Source: Deinococcus piscis (GTDB lineage Bacteria; Deinococcota; Deinococci; Deinococcales; Deinococcaceae). From it: DNA of 42,236 nucleotides. Position 1 is the first letter of the stretch. Each line of letters opens with the position of its first letter. Below are positions 1 through 10,394 of this stretch, in pieces. The stretch covers positions 1 through 42,236 of the forward strand of contig NZ_BNAL01000026.1 of the NCBI RefSeq assembly GCF_014653275.1. Direction: 5' to 3'. A program made the position numbers and the translations under genes. The notes under the pieces are model-generated. The model saw only the letters and a list, made by a program, of their open reading frames with translations. It was not told the origin of the DNA and ran no database searches.

Positions 1-83
1 GCAGTTGGTGGAGCCAACTGGGGAATTGCAATATGATGCAATCTACACCCGGAAGCTACTTAGCAGCCAACTTGGCCCCGCAG

Positions 84-113
84 AAAAAGAAAAAACCCAC
101 CTTGCGGCGGGCT
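84..113 (-). terminator. Rho-independent terminator of the tRNA-Cys/tRNA-Val unit
   Basis: On the minus strand an 8-bp stem (106-113 with 94-101, two G-U pairs) with a 4-base loop is followed by a long U-rich tract (95 down to 84). It lies just after the 3' end of tRNA-Val and would end that transcript. Confidence 0.8.
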
Positions 114-120
114 TCTTATC

Positions 121-195
<75 letters not shown>

Positions 196-218
196 GCATG
201 TGGATGGGGGTAACAGAT

Positions 219-293
<75 letters not shown>

Positions 294-331
294 GGCTATG
301 CGGATGACCTCTGCTCAGGCCAGCGGAGAGA

Positions 332-360
332 ATGGTAGCACGGGCCTAGAGGGTTGTAAA
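332..360 (-). promoter_or_regulatory. Promoter of the tRNA-Cys/tRNA-Val unit
   Basis: On the minus strand TTTACA (360-355) and TACCAT (337-332) are separated by exactly 17 bases. Transcription would begin about 30 bases before tRNA-Cys. Sequence match only. Confidence 0.55.
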
Positions 361-415
361 GCTAAGCACATTGGCGCAGGCCGGTGCGGGGAGCTTGCCC
401 GCTATGATGGTCGGC

Positions 416-1915
416 ATGACCGAAGGCAAGCAGAGCGGCAAAGAGCACAAGCAGGACCACAAGGCCAAGCAGTATGGCGTGACCCCGCAGAGCGAGGATT
501 TCAACGACTGGTACAACGAAGTGGTGAAGAAAGCCGACCTGGCCGATCATTCCCCGGTGGCGGGCGCGATGGTGGTCAAGCCTTATGGCACGGCGCTGTG
601 GGAGCGCATTCAGCGCGGCCTGGATGACCGTTTCAAAGCCACCGGCCACCAGAACCTGCTGTTTCCTACGCTGATTCCGATGGGCTTCATCATGAAAGAG
701 GCGGACCACGTAGAGGGCTTCGCGCCGGAGCTCTTCACCGTGAGCAAGATCGGCACCGAGGAGCTGGCCGAGCCGTACGTGATGCGGCCCACCTCCGAGA
801 CCATCATCGGGCACATGTGGTCCGGCTGGCTCAACTCCTACCGTGACCTGCCCTTTTTGCACAACCAGTGGGGGAGTGTGTTCCGCGCCGAGCTGCGGAC
901 CAAGCCGTTTTTGCGGACCTCCGAGTTCTTCTGGCAAGAAGGCCACACCGCCCATGCCAGCGAAGCCGAAGCCCGCGCTGAAGTGCGCCAGCAGCTGGAC
1001 GAATACCATTCTTTTTGCCGGGACGTGCTCGCGTTGCCGGTGGTGCGCGGCGAAAAGACCGCCTCCGAGCGCTTTGCCGGGGCCGAGAATACCTACTCCA
1101 TTGAGGGCATGATGCGCGACGGCAAGGCGCTTCAGTCGGGGACCAGCCACTACCTGGGCCAGAATTTCAGCCGGGCCTTTGAGGTCAAGTTCCAAACCGC
1201 CGAGCAGCGCGAAGAGTTCGCCTATACCACCTCCTGGGGCCTGAGTAGCCGCATCATCGGGGCACTGATCATGACCCACGGCGACGATTTTGGCCTGATG
1301 CTGCCGCCCAACATCGCGCCCATTCAGGTGGTCATCGTGCCGGTGGGCCGCAAAGAGGACTTTGCCCAGATGGTAGAAGAAGCTCGCCGCCTGGCCGCCG
1401 AGCTGGAGCGTGAAGGCATCCGCGTGAAGGTGGACGACCGCGAGGGCCTGACCAACGGCTTTAAGTACAACGACTGGGAACTCAAGGGCGTGCCGGTCCG
1501 CATTGAGCTTGGTCCCCGTGACCTGGAAGCCGGACAGCTGGTGGTCAAGAACCGCACCAGCGAAGACAAGGAAACCCTGGGCCGTGTGGACGCCGTGACC
1601 AGCATGGACGCCCGGCTGGACGGCATTCAGCGCTACCTCTACGAGCGCGCCAAGAACTTCATGCTGGAGAACACGGTTACCGTAGACACCTACGACGAGT
1701 TCAAGGCGGCCATTGAGGCGGGCAAATGGGTGCGGGCGTTTCACTGTGGCGACCCCGAGTCGGAGCGTCAAATCAAAGAGGACACCAAGGCCACAGCGCG
1801 CAATGTGCCCTTTGACGACGCCGAGTTCTTCGCTGATCGTGAAGAAGGGGTCTGCGTGCATACCGGCAAGCCCGCTGCGTATGGCAAGCGTCTGCTGTTT
1901 GGCCGTCAGTACTGA
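416..1915 (+). CDS. proS: Prolyl-tRNA synthetase, archaeal/eukaryotic type
   Basis: It charges tRNA-Pro with proline in the cytosol. The 499-residue class II synthetase has motif 2 ([21 protein letters not shown]), motif 3 around [17 protein letters not shown], an anticodon-binding domain and a C-terminal domain ending in GRQY. It lacks the bacterial editing insertion and has the length of the archaeal-type family, as in Thermus and Deinococcus. I chose ATG 416 because TATGAT (403-408) lies 7 bases upstream, the leaderless pattern, and because the protein then begins like remembered Deinococcus homologues; ATG 404, 407 and TTG 371 are in-frame alternatives, 404 having a GGGGAG 10 bases upstream. 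Two of the four cysteines expected in the C-terminal zinc domain are replaced (Ser in CGDPESE, Thr in CVHTG). The stop codon lies in a 7-bp tandem repeat. Confidence 0.95.
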   Translation: MTEGKQSGKEHKQDHKAKQYGVTPQSEDFNDWYNEVVKKADLADHSPVAGAMVVKPYGTALWERIQRGLDDRFKATGHQNLLFPTLIPMGFIMKEADHVEGFAPELFTVSKIGTEELAEPYVMRPTSETIIGHMWSGWLNSYRDLPFLHNQWGSVFRAELRTKPFLRTSEFFWQEGHTAHASEAEARAEVRQQLDEYHSFCRDVLALPVVRGEKTASERFAGAENTYSIEGMMRDGKALQSGTSHYLGQNFSRAFEVKFQTAEQREEFAYTTSWGLSSRIIGALIMTHGDDFGLMLPPNIAPIQVVIVPVGRKEDFAQMVEEARRLAAELEREGIRVKVDDREGLTNGFKYNDWELKGVPVRIELGPRDLEAGQLVVKNRTSEDKETLGRVDAVTSMDARLDGIQRYLYERAKNFMLENTVTVDTYDEFKAAIEAGKWVRAFHCGDPESERQIKEDTKATARNVPFDDAEFFADREEGVCVHTGKPAAYGKRLLFGRQY

Positions 1916-1921
1916 GTACTG
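1908..1921. repeat. 7-bp tandem repeat at the proS stop codon
   Basis: AGTACTG occurs twice in tandem, followed by a partial third copy (AGTGAGG). The TGA stop of proS (1913-1915) spans the first junction. It looks like a slippage product; the reading frame is not affected. Confidence 0.6.
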
Positions 1922-2236
1922 AGTGAGGGCCTGGCCTCCGCGCTGCGCCTGCGATAAGTCCCAGCGTCTCAATGACTGAGGTAGGGCGAAGTGGATGTCA
2001 CTTTGTCTCAGGTGCTCTCGGTCACTAGTGGCCTAGACGCCTAGAGCAAGAGTGGTCGCCGCCTCTTTTTGCGCTATGTATGGGCGCTTGTCCGTTATTG
2101 GGCGCCGTGCTGCGAAGCCCCTTTGCCGGCGCCTGCTCCGCTGCGGAGCTGGGGTAAGATGTGAGGCGTTGTGGTGTGGTTGCGGGCCACAGCCGGAGCA
2201 GGTGTTTCCTGAGGCCGCAGGTGTCCTCGCCCTGGG

Positions 2237-2265
2237 TTGCACTGGACTGTTTAGACGCTTACACT
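2237..2265 (+). promoter_or_regulatory. Candidate promoter of the NDH-2-like gene
   Basis: TTGCAC (2237-2242), a 17-base spacer and TACACT (2260-2265) form a sigma-70-like pair. It would give a 5' leader of roughly 90 bases that contains the inverted repeat at 2314-2327. Confidence 0.45.
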
Positions 2266-2313
2266 GCTGCAATTGGCTTCCGGCTCGGTCAATCCTTTCT
2301 CTTCAACTTGCTC

Positions 2314-2327
2314 GTGAATTCATTCAC
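2314..2327. promoter_or_regulatory. Inverted repeat GTGAAT-TC-ATTCAC
   Basis: A perfect 6-bp inverted repeat with a 2-base centre lies 33 bases before the start codon of the downstream flavoprotein gene. The loop is too short for an RNA hairpin, so a protein-binding site is more likely. The regulator is unknown. Confidence 0.35.
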
Positions 2328-2359
2328 TTCTGCTCGCATCATCTCCTGGAGGAATCATT

Positions 2360-3499
2360 ATGAAAACCATCATCCTGGGTGCCGGTTACGGCGGTATGGC
2401 TACGGCCACAGCCCTCAAGCCCACTGACAATCTCGACGTTTTGCTGATTGACCAGCGTCCTTATCACACCTACTACACCCTGCTGCACGAGGCCGCTGGC
2501 CACGGCAAGACGGTTACTACGCCAATTCAGCCGCTGCTGCAGGGCACAGGCGTGGAGTACGAGCAAGCCAGTGTGGATCATGTGGACCTGGACGCCCGCG
2601 CTGTCCACCTCAAGGATGGCCGCGTACTGGAATACGATAAGCTGGTGGTCTCGATGGGTTCCGAAACCAACTTTTATGGTATTCAGGGCCTTCAGGAAAA
2701 TGCAGACGTGCTCAAAGAGATTGAGGACGCCGAGAAGATTTATGACTGGGTCAACCGGGCCTTTGAGCCGGGCTTTACTGGCAGCCGCGATGTGGTGATC
2801 GGCGGCGCGGGCCTGACTGGCACCGAGCTGATCACGGAACTGGCCCAGCGCTCCGAAGAGCTGAGCTACAAAACCGGCCTGCCTAGGCTGAAGCTGTACC
2901 TGGTGGAAGCCGGTCCTGCGGTCTTGCCCACGGTAGATGCCAAGCTGCGTGAACGCGCCATCGGTGTGCTGAAGGACTACGGCATCGAAATTCTGACCAG
3001 CCACAAGATTGTGGAGGCCGCTCCGGGTAGTGTCACTGTCGAGAACGCTGCTGGTGAGCGCCGCCAGATTGCAGGCGGCAAGATCGTCTGGACTGGCGGC
3101 ATCCGCGCCCGCAACCTGCTGCGCGGCGAGAACATCGTGGGTGGACCGGGCAACCGCATCAAGGTGGACCAGAACCTGGTGGCCCACAACTACCCGGACG
3201 TATTCGTCATCGGGGATATGGCTGCGGCCAACGCGAGCGACGGCGCACCTGTGCCCTCAACGGCCCAGCATGCCGGACAGGAGGGTCGCCACACCGCCGC
3301 CAACCTGATGCGTCTCGCGCATGGTGAAGCGCTGGAGGCTTATGAGCCCTACAGCCAGGGCGAGTTCGTCAGCCTGGGCGGCCTGATGGCCGTAGGTGCC
3401 ATCAACCTGCCCGGCGACTACCGACTGGCCCTGACGGGTGTGGCGGCGCACGTCATGAAGATCGCCAGCCATGTGCGCTGGCAGCTGAATATCAAGTAA
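2360..3499 (+). CDS. Type II NADH dehydrogenase-like FAD/NAD(P) oxidoreductase
   Basis: It probably oxidises NADH and passes electrons to quinone at the inner face of the membrane without pumping protons. The 379-residue protein has the two Rossmann folds of the pyridine nucleotide-disulfide oxidoreductase family: the FAD GAGYGG at residues 7-12, a second dinucleotide motif GGAGLTG near residue 150, and the C-terminal FAD contact FVIGDMA. The YHTYYTLLHEAAG region resembles NDH-2 proteins rather than soluble reductases. ATG 2360 has GGAGG at 2349-2353. The C-terminus (AAHVMKIASHVRWQL) could form the membrane-associating helix, but this is inference. A monogalactosyl-type or other quinone-linked flavoprotein role cannot be excluded. 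Confidence 0.85.
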   Translation: MKTIILGAGYGGMATATALKPTDNLDVLLIDQRPYHTYYTLLHEAAGHGKTVTTPIQPLLQGTGVEYEQASVDHVDLDARAVHLKDGRVLEYDKLVVSMGSETNFYGIQGLQENADVLKEIEDAEKIYDWVNRAFEPGFTGSRDVVIGGAGLTGTELITELAQRSEELSYKTGLPRLKLYLVEAGPAVLPTVDAKLRERAIGVLKDYGIEILTSHKIVEAAPGSVTVENAAGERRQIAGGKIVWTGGIRARNLLRGENIVGGPGNRIKVDQNLVAHNYPDVFVIGDMAAANASDGAPVPSTAQHAGQEGRHTAANLMRLAHGEALEAYEPYSQGEFVSLGGLMAVGAINLPGDYRLALTGVAAHVMKIASHVRWQLNIK

Positions 3500-3532
3500 C
3501 TGCGCTCGCTTTAGCTGGGCTTCTTAGAAGCT

Positions 3533-3562
3533 GCCGCCCGCTTTCTCCGGAGAGCGGGCGGC
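3533..3562 (+). terminator. Probable terminator after the NDH-2-like gene
   Basis: A 10-bp perfect stem (3533-3542 with 3553-3562) encloses CTCCGGAG, itself a small palindrome. It starts 33 bases after the stop codon. Only a weak T tract follows, so efficiency is uncertain. Confidence 0.6.
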
Positions 3563-3643
3563 ACTGCTTTGAGGCAATCAAGCGGACCTCAGCAATTGGG
3601 CAAATACTGTGCCGTCATACCTTCTGTGACCTGGAAGCTGCAC

Positions 3644-3682
3644 AAAGAAAAAGGACCTGCCGGGGAATACCGGGCAGGTCCT
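3644..3682 (-). terminator. Terminator of the minus-strand membrane protein gene
   Basis: On the minus strand a 10-bp stem (3682-3673 with 3661-3652) is followed by a U-rich run. It lies 50 bases after the stop codon at 3732 and back to back with the terminator of the convergent gene. Confidence 0.8.
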
Positions 3683-3731
3683 CTTGGATGGGAAGAGTTC
3701 GCAGTTGTCTGTAATGGCTGCCGTTTGGGAC

Positions 3732-4694
3732 TTATTCCCTGCGGTCGCGGGGCGGGGTGTTGCTGGTGCTCACGCCGGTGGTCACTTGGCGTACGGGGCG
3801 GACGCCACCTGCTGCGTTGGCTGCACCCATCCGGCTGGCCAGCAGAATCAGGCCAGCGGGGATCAGCCAGCCCAGACCGGCATAGGTGGCAGTCTTGCGG
3901 GCAGCAGCTTCGGCAGCCTCAGCAGTTTCGGCAGCTTGCTTCTGGAGGCGGTCTACTTCCTGGCTGACTTCGGTCTGTACGTCCTGCGCCTGCGCCGTGC
4001 TCAGGCCCTGACGCTCCAGACGGGCGATGAATTCTGGGCCGCTCAGCTCATTTTGCACGTACTCGGTGCGGCTGCGGGTCACGTCAGCGATATTGGTCAG
4101 ATTGACGCCGCTCGTGTTTGTGGCGCGGCGAAACACGCCCGCCACGACATTGGAGGTCGCAGACACCTGCTCTGGGGTCAGGTCCGTGTTGTCAGCAATC
4201 AGATACTCAATGTCCTCAGGCTGAATACCTGACACGAAGTCCTGCACGCTTGGGCTCTGAGAAGCGGCAGCTCCAGCGGCGGCGCCCGTGGTGGTGGCCG
4301 CAGTGGCCAGGCCACCGGCAGCGTTACCGGCCAGGCCCAGCAGGCTGCCGATGCCGCTGGTGAGCATCCAGGTAAAGGCCAGCACCAACAGTCCCCCAGT
4401 CACCAGGCCAGTCAGGCCAGCGTCGTCTTTGGTGATGGCTGCGTCGCCGTCATACGTGGCAGGCGAGCTGGCACGCACGGCGGTCAGTCCACCAGCGTAA
4501 GCGCCCACCAGGGCCGAGAGGGCCACCCAGATCAGGGCCTGAATACCAGTGCCTGACAGGGTGATTCCGGTGAGGGAGGTAACGACGGTGCCGAGGGCCA
4601 GCATGGTCATGGTCGAAACGGCACCCATAACGAGGCCAGCCAGAATGCCGCTCCAACGGAGGCGGCGTGAACGGGGATCAGTGTAAAGGGTCAT
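3732..4694 (-). CDS. Membrane protein of unknown function
   Basis: I do not recognise the family. The 320-residue protein has about four hydrophobic segments: near residues 14-38, 47-70, 92-123 and 268-288. Between the third and fourth lies a polar, mostly helical domain (about 145-265) whose end is a coiled-coil-like stretch rich in Ala, Glu and Gln. The C-terminal 30 residues are basic and polar. The architecture suggests a membrane-anchored soluble domain. ATG 4694 is preceded on the minus strand by AAGGAG with a 6-base spacer. The gene stands alone, convergent with the NDH-2-like gene, with its own terminator at 3644-3682. Confidence 0.75.
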   Translation of the reverse strand: MTLYTDPRSRRLRWSGILAGLVMGAVSTMTMLALGTVVTSLTGITLSGTGIQALIWVALSALVGAYAGGLTAVRASSPATYDGDAAITKDDAGLTGLVTGGLLVLAFTWMLTSGIGSLLGLAGNAAGGLATAATTTGAAAGAAASQSPSVQDFVSGIQPEDIEYLIADNTDLTPEQVSATSNVVAGVFRRATNTSGVNLTNIADVTRSRTEYVQNELSGPEFIARLERQGLSTAQAQDVQTEVSQEVDRLQKQAAETAEAAEAAARKTATYAGLGWLIPAGLILLASRMGAANAAGGVRPVRQVTTGVSTSNTPPRDRRE

Positions 4695-5105
4695 AATTTC
4701 TCCTTGCTTAAAAGCGAAAATAGCGGGGCTGATGTGTTGCTGGTGGTGGCTTAATTGTTGGCGCTTCGCTGATACGCCGCCACTTCAAGGCTGCCAGGCT
4801 CAGGTCAATTCGCGCCTGGTCGAAAAGTTCCAGCCACGGGGCTGCCGTGGGGCCTTCTAACTTATGCGGGCAACGGCTCATAAAATAGGGAGAGTCTGTT
4901 GGTGCCCTGCTCATTAAGTGGGCCGTGCTGATCGAGTGGCCAGATCTATCAAATGGCTCTGTTTGTCGCTGCACTAGGGCTCACCAGCCTTCTGTAGCCC
5001 GTCCACCTGATGGCTGCCCTTGGCGGGGGGGCTGAAGGTGGTGCAGATGCTGCGGCGCAGAGTCAAGATCATCTGAATCGGGGATACCTGGACTAAGATG
5101 GCGGA
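4695..5105. other. 411-bp divergent intergenic region
   Basis: It separates the minus-strand membrane protein gene from minC. On the minus strand TATTTT at 4722-4717 could be the -10 box for the membrane protein. A minus-strand frame at 4708-4974 is open but has a weak GTG start, no Shine-Dalgarno sequence and no known motif; its end runs through the promoter region of the next gene. I do not call it as a gene. Confidence 0.4.
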
Positions 5106-5780
5106 GTGAAGCAGCGAGAAACACACGGCGGCCTGATGATTGTGCTGGAACCGGGAGATACCGGGACCAGTGTTCGGCGCAGCCTGGAAAGTCAGAGTCT
5201 GGCGCGGGTCAACGTGACCCTGGAAATTCAGGGCGACACCGCTCCAGACGCGGTATCCGACGCCATCAGCGTGATTGCCCGCTCCGGGGGACGGGTAAAC
5301 CGGGTCCGTGCGCCCCGCGTATCGGTGAGTGCGCCTGCGCCAGTTTCGGCCTCCGATGAACGCGCCCGTGAGGAGAGCCCGGCGACCTCCTCGGACGACC
5401 CCAACCGCACGGTGATCCTGCCGCATTCTCTGCGTTCCGGGTTTCGCCGCGAGTACGGCGGCAGCGTGGTGGTCCTGGGTGATGTGAACCCGGGCGTCGA
5501 GATCGTGGCAGGCGGCGACATTATCGTGATGGGAGCGCTGCGGGGGGTGGCGCATGCTGGCGCTTATGGCAACACTTCGGCCATCGTCTGGGCACGGCCC
5601 ATCGCCAGCGCCCAGATTCGGATTGCCGACGCCCTCGCCCGCTCGCCGGAAGGCAGTTCTCTAAGCACCATGCGCCGCCTGGAAGCGCCTGCCGAGGCCG
5701 AACTGGCCCGGATTCAGGAGGACCGCATTGTGATTTCCCCGGCATTTTCGGCCATGCCTCCGGTGGGCGGCGAGGGCTGA
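5106..5780 (+). CDS. minC: Septum site-determining protein MinC
   Basis: MinC inhibits FtsZ ring assembly away from midcell and is recruited to the membrane by MinD. The C-terminal part (about residues 97-185) is the recognisable MinC beta-helix domain, with HSLRSG, the glycine-spaced turns GGSVVVLGDVNPGVEI and GDIIVMGALRGVAHAGA. The N-terminal 75 residues fit the FtsZ-binding domain, joined by a Ser/Ala/Glu-rich linker. At 224 residues it has normal length. The GTG start at 5106 has no Shine-Dalgarno sequence but TAAGAT (5094-5099) ends 6 bases upstream, so the message is probably leaderless. No minD or minE is present in this window. Confidence 0.9.
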   Translation: MKQRETHGGLMIVLEPGDTGTSVRRSLESQSLARVNVTLEIQGDTAPDAVSDAISVIARSGGRVNRVRAPRVSVSAPAPVSASDERAREESPATSSDDPNRTVILPHSLRSGFRREYGGSVVVLGDVNPGVEIVAGGDIIVMGALRGVAHAGAYGNTSAIVWARPIASAQIRIADALARSPEGSSLSTMRRLEAPAEAELARIQEDRIVISPAFSAMPPVGGEG

Positions 5781-5807
5781 AGTGCGCGGCGTGTCTGCGG
5801 ACTGCTT

Positions 5808-5836
5808 TTGGCGGCCAGGGGCGCGCCTGTTATACT
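5808..5836 (+). promoter_or_regulatory. Promoter of the rimP-nusA-ylxR-infB operon
   Basis: TTGGCG (5808-5813), 17 bases, TATACT (5831-5836). Transcription would begin near 5843, giving a leader of about 60 bases before the rimP start that includes the attenuator hairpin. Confidence 0.65.
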
Positions 5837-5851
5837 GAGGTCTCAGACCTC
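5837..5851. promoter_or_regulatory. Perfect 7+1+7 palindrome at the rimP transcription start
   Basis: GAGGTCT-C-AGACCTC directly abuts the -10 box. It could be an operator. Its right arm (5847-5851) is also complementary to the base of the terminator stem (5858-5862), so in RNA it could take part in an antiterminator. Confidence 0.45.
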
Positions 5852-5858
5852 GAACGGG

Positions 5859-5885
5859 AGGTGGGCGAGGGAGCCCACCTTTTTT
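5859..5885 (+). terminator. Attenuator (premature terminator) in the rimP leader
   Basis: An 8-bp stem AGGTGGGC/GCCCACCT with a 6-base loop is followed by six T (5880-5885). It stands between the promoter and rimP, so it would end transcription before the operon. Leader terminators ahead of rimP are known in many bacteria. Confidence 0.8.
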
Positions 5886-5901
5886 CGTGGAGGAGGTGAG
5901 C

Positions 5902-6375
<474 letters not shown>

Positions 6376-6429
6376 GCTGTTGGGGCAAGGCCGCACCCAG
6401 TGCTGGCCTCCCCTCAAGAAAGGATATCC

Positions 6430-7638
6430 ATGTCGCAAGAAATCAACTTTGCGGACGCGCTGCGTGAAGTGGCGCAGCAACGCAATATCAACGAATTACA
6501 GCTGATCGAAGCCTTCGAGGAATCGCTGGCCCTCGCCTACAAGCGCAACATTGACACCGAAAAGCGCGTGGAAGTGCATCTGGACCCCCAGAGCGGCGAC
6601 CTGGAAGTGCTGATCATCAAAGAAGTGGTGGAGAAGGTCGAAGACGAGAACATGCAAATCTCGCTTGCCGAAGCGCTGGAGCTGGACCCTGGTGTGGAAG
6701 TGGGCATGGAGATGGAGTTCCCAGTCGAGCGGGAGCAGTTCTCGCGCATCGCCCTGCAAGCGGCCAAGCAGACCCTGACCCAGAAGATGCGGGAAACCGA
6801 GCGTAATGTGGTCTACAACGAGTACAAGGACCGCGAAGGCCAGGTGCTGACCGCTCAGGTGGTCCGCAGCGACAACAAGGGCAACTGGTTCGTGGAGCTG
6901 GGAGCTGGCGAAGCCATCATGCCGCCCCGCGAGCAGATTCCCGGCGAGAAGCTGACCCCCGGCAACCGCGTCAAGATTTACCTCAAGGAAGTGCGCAAGA
7001 CGCCCAAAGGCCCCACGATCTTGGCGAGCCGGGCCGATGAGCGCCTGCTGGACTACCTGCTGCGCCAGGAAATTCCCGAAGTGCAAAACGGTGTGGTGGA
7101 AATCAAGGCGGTCAGCCGTGAAGCTGGCCAGCGCTCCAAGGTGGCGGTGTTTTCCAACAACTCCAACGTGGACCCCATCGGTGCCTGCATTGGGCACCGG
7201 GGTGGGCGCATTCAGGCCGTCACCGGCGAACTGGGCCGCGAGCGTGTGGACGTGATTCTGTGGGACGAGGACCAGCGCGAATTCATCCGCAATGCCCTGA
7301 GCCCCGCCAAAGTCGGCCCCATTGAGCTGGACGAAGAAACCGGCACTGCCACCGTCACTGTCACCCCGGACCAGCTATCGCTCGCCATCGGTAAAGGTGG
7401 CCAGAACGTGCGCCTGGCGGCCAAGCTGACCGGCCAGAAGATTGATCTGCGCGAAACCGCCGCAATCAGTGACTTGGATGAAGCGATGAAGCAGGCCGTT
7501 GAGGCCGAAGGCGGCAAGTCGGGCGGCAAGGACACCTCGGCGTTTGATGCCCTCTTTGCAGACACTGCCGCGAGTGAGGCTGACACTTCAGACGCGGACG
7601 CTGGCACCGAGCAGGGCGAAGGTGACGCGCAGGTCTGA
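6430..7638 (+). CDS. nusA: Transcription termination/antitermination factor NusA
   Basis: NusA binds RNA polymerase and nascent RNA, modulating pausing, termination and antitermination. The 402-residue protein has the N-terminal RNAP-binding domain (about 1-125), S1 domain (about 130-200, EGQVLTAQVV), KH1 with IGACIGHRGGRIQAV and KH2 with LAIGKGGQNVRLAAKLTG. It ends in an acidic Asp/Glu/Ala tail of about 40 residues and lacks the acidic repeats seen in enterobacterial NusA. ATG 6430 has AAAGGAT 4 bases upstream. The 3' end overlaps the start of ylxR by 17 bases. NusA acting on its own leader attenuator is plausible, but that is inference. Confidence 0.96.
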   Translation: MSQEINFADALREVAQQRNINELQLIEAFEESLALAYKRNIDTEKRVEVHLDPQSGDLEVLIIKEVVEKVEDENMQISLAEALELDPGVEVGMEMEFPVEREQFSRIALQAAKQTLTQKMRETERNVVYNEYKDREGQVLTAQVVRSDNKGNWFVELGAGEAIMPPREQIPGEKLTPGNRVKIYLKEVRKTPKGPTILASRADERLLDYLLRQEIPEVQNGVVEIKAVSREAGQRSKVAVFSNNSNVDPIGACIGHRGGRIQAVTGELGRERVDVILWDEDQREFIRNALSPAKVGPIELDEETGTATVTVTPDQLSLAIGKGGQNVRLAAKLTGQKIDLRETAAISDLDEAMKQAVEAEGGKSGGKDTSAFDALFADTAASEADTSDADAGTEQGEGDAQV

Positions 7639-7948
7639 GACCCCCAAGGCGTCAGCGGCAGCTCCCCACGTGCCGCTGCGGACCTGTGTGGCTTGCCGCT
7701 GCACCCGCCCCCAGGCGGAACTGCTGCGGCTGACCCAGACCTCGGCAGGCGGCTGGCACCTGGCTCAGCCCGGCACGCGCCGCTTGCCTGGACGCGGGCG
7801 CTACCTGTGCGCGGAGAATCCAGCCTGCTGGACCGAGAAGAAACTGCGCCGTGCTTTTGGCGCTGCTGCGCCCGCTCTGGCCGAGCAACTGGCCGCAAGT
7901 TCCACCGAGCCGCTTTCCCCACCAACGCCATCAACAGCTCTACCATGA
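7622..7948 (+). CDS. ylxR: YlxR family RNA-binding/nucleoid protein
   Basis: This is a small basic protein (108 residues) of the DUF448/YlxR family, usually encoded between nusA and infB as here; family members bind RNA or DNA and affect transcription. The signature is clear: RTCVACR near residues 21-27 and GRGRYLC near 60-66, followed by a basic helix. GTG 7622 overlaps the nusA stop (7636-7638) by 17 bases, which suggests translational coupling; the larger open frame upstream is just nusA read in another frame. A 19-codon frame begins with ATG overlapping its TGA stop (7945) and runs to 8004, but nothing supports it as a gene. Confidence 0.85.
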   Translation: MTRRSETPKASAAAPHVPLRTCVACRCTRPQAELLRLTQTSAGGWHLAQPGTRRLPGRGRYLCAENPACWTEKKLRRAFGAAAPALAEQLAASSTEPLSPPTPSTALP

Positions 7949-8047
7949 CCATTGTTCCCCACCGGCAGAATGACCCTTTCCCCGAGGACCGGGCCATGCA
8001 CTAAGCCGCTCTCCCTGATTCAATCTTTTCTCACCCGGAGGTGAGCT

Positions 8048-9913
<1,866 letters not shown>

Positions 9914-9930
9914 GACTTCTTTTCAGGAAG

Positions 9931-9964
9931 AGAGGCAGCCGGTGAGAGGGCTGCCTCTTTTTTT
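9931..9964 (+). terminator. Rho-independent terminator of the rimP-infB operon
   Basis: A perfect 10-bp stem (9931-9940 with 9949-9958), 8-base loop and seven T's follow infB by 18 bases. Confidence 0.92.
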
Positions 9965-10133
9965 CTCTGGATATGTCTAAGGAGCTACCGGGTGTGGCTT
10001 GGGTCATAGGCTGCACAAATGTGCAGAAGGTCGGCCAGTTTCTGAGTAGGATGCAGAGAGAAAAAGACCGACTGGTTCACCGCCCGTTGCGGCCTGTTCG
10101 CGCAAACGCCATCCAACCTTGAGGAGTTCCGAA

Positions 10134-10334
10134 ATGCAAAAAACCGTTCTGATGTTCGCCGCCCTGACCCTCGCCGCTGCTCCGGCCCTGGCTGCCGGCA
10201 AAATCCCCGCTGGCGGCTTCAAATCCTGCAAGGAAGCCAACGCTGCCGGCTATTACAACATCAAGAAGGGCGACCCGGCTTACAGTGCAAAGCTGGACCG
10301 AGACGGGGACGGGATGGCCTGCGAGAAGAAATAG
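10134..10334 (+). CDS. Small secreted excalibur-domain protein
   Basis: The 66-residue protein has a clear signal peptide (residues 1-21, cleavage after ALA-A). The rest is one excalibur domain: SCKEANAAGYYNI followed by the calcium-loop-like DRDGDGMACE near the C-terminus. Excalibur domains bind calcium and usually sit on extracellular nucleases or cell-wall proteins; here the domain stands alone. ATG 10134 has GAGGAG (10121-10126) with a 7-base spacer. The AT-rich tcmP gene starts 60 bases downstream with no terminator between. Confidence 0.85.
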   Translation: MQKTVLMFAALTLAAAPALAAGKIPAGGFKSCKEANAAGYYNIKKGDPAYSAKLDRDGDGMACEKK

Positions 10335-10394
10335 ACGAGACAATCAGGTCAATATTTTAGGTTTGAGCCACAATACATAGCTAGGGGGAAGAAT

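Larger units (their letters stand above)
1916..2359. other. 444-bp intergenic region between proS and the NADH dehydrogenase-like gene
   Basis: I see no convincing gene here. The short frames lack a Shine-Dalgarno sequence and family motifs. What can be supported is a promoter-like pair (2237-2265) and a small inverted repeat (2314-2327) close to the downstream gene. No U-tailed terminator for proS is evident. Confidence 0.5.

Noticed and set aside
362..1972. Long minus-strand frame opposite proS
   Set aside because: It is the complement of a clear class II synthetase gene in GC-rich DNA; no motifs of its own and no start signals.
4708..4974. 88-codon minus-strand frame upstream of the membrane protein gene
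   Set aside because: GTG start without SD or -10 box, no motif, and it runs through the presumed promoter of the next gene.
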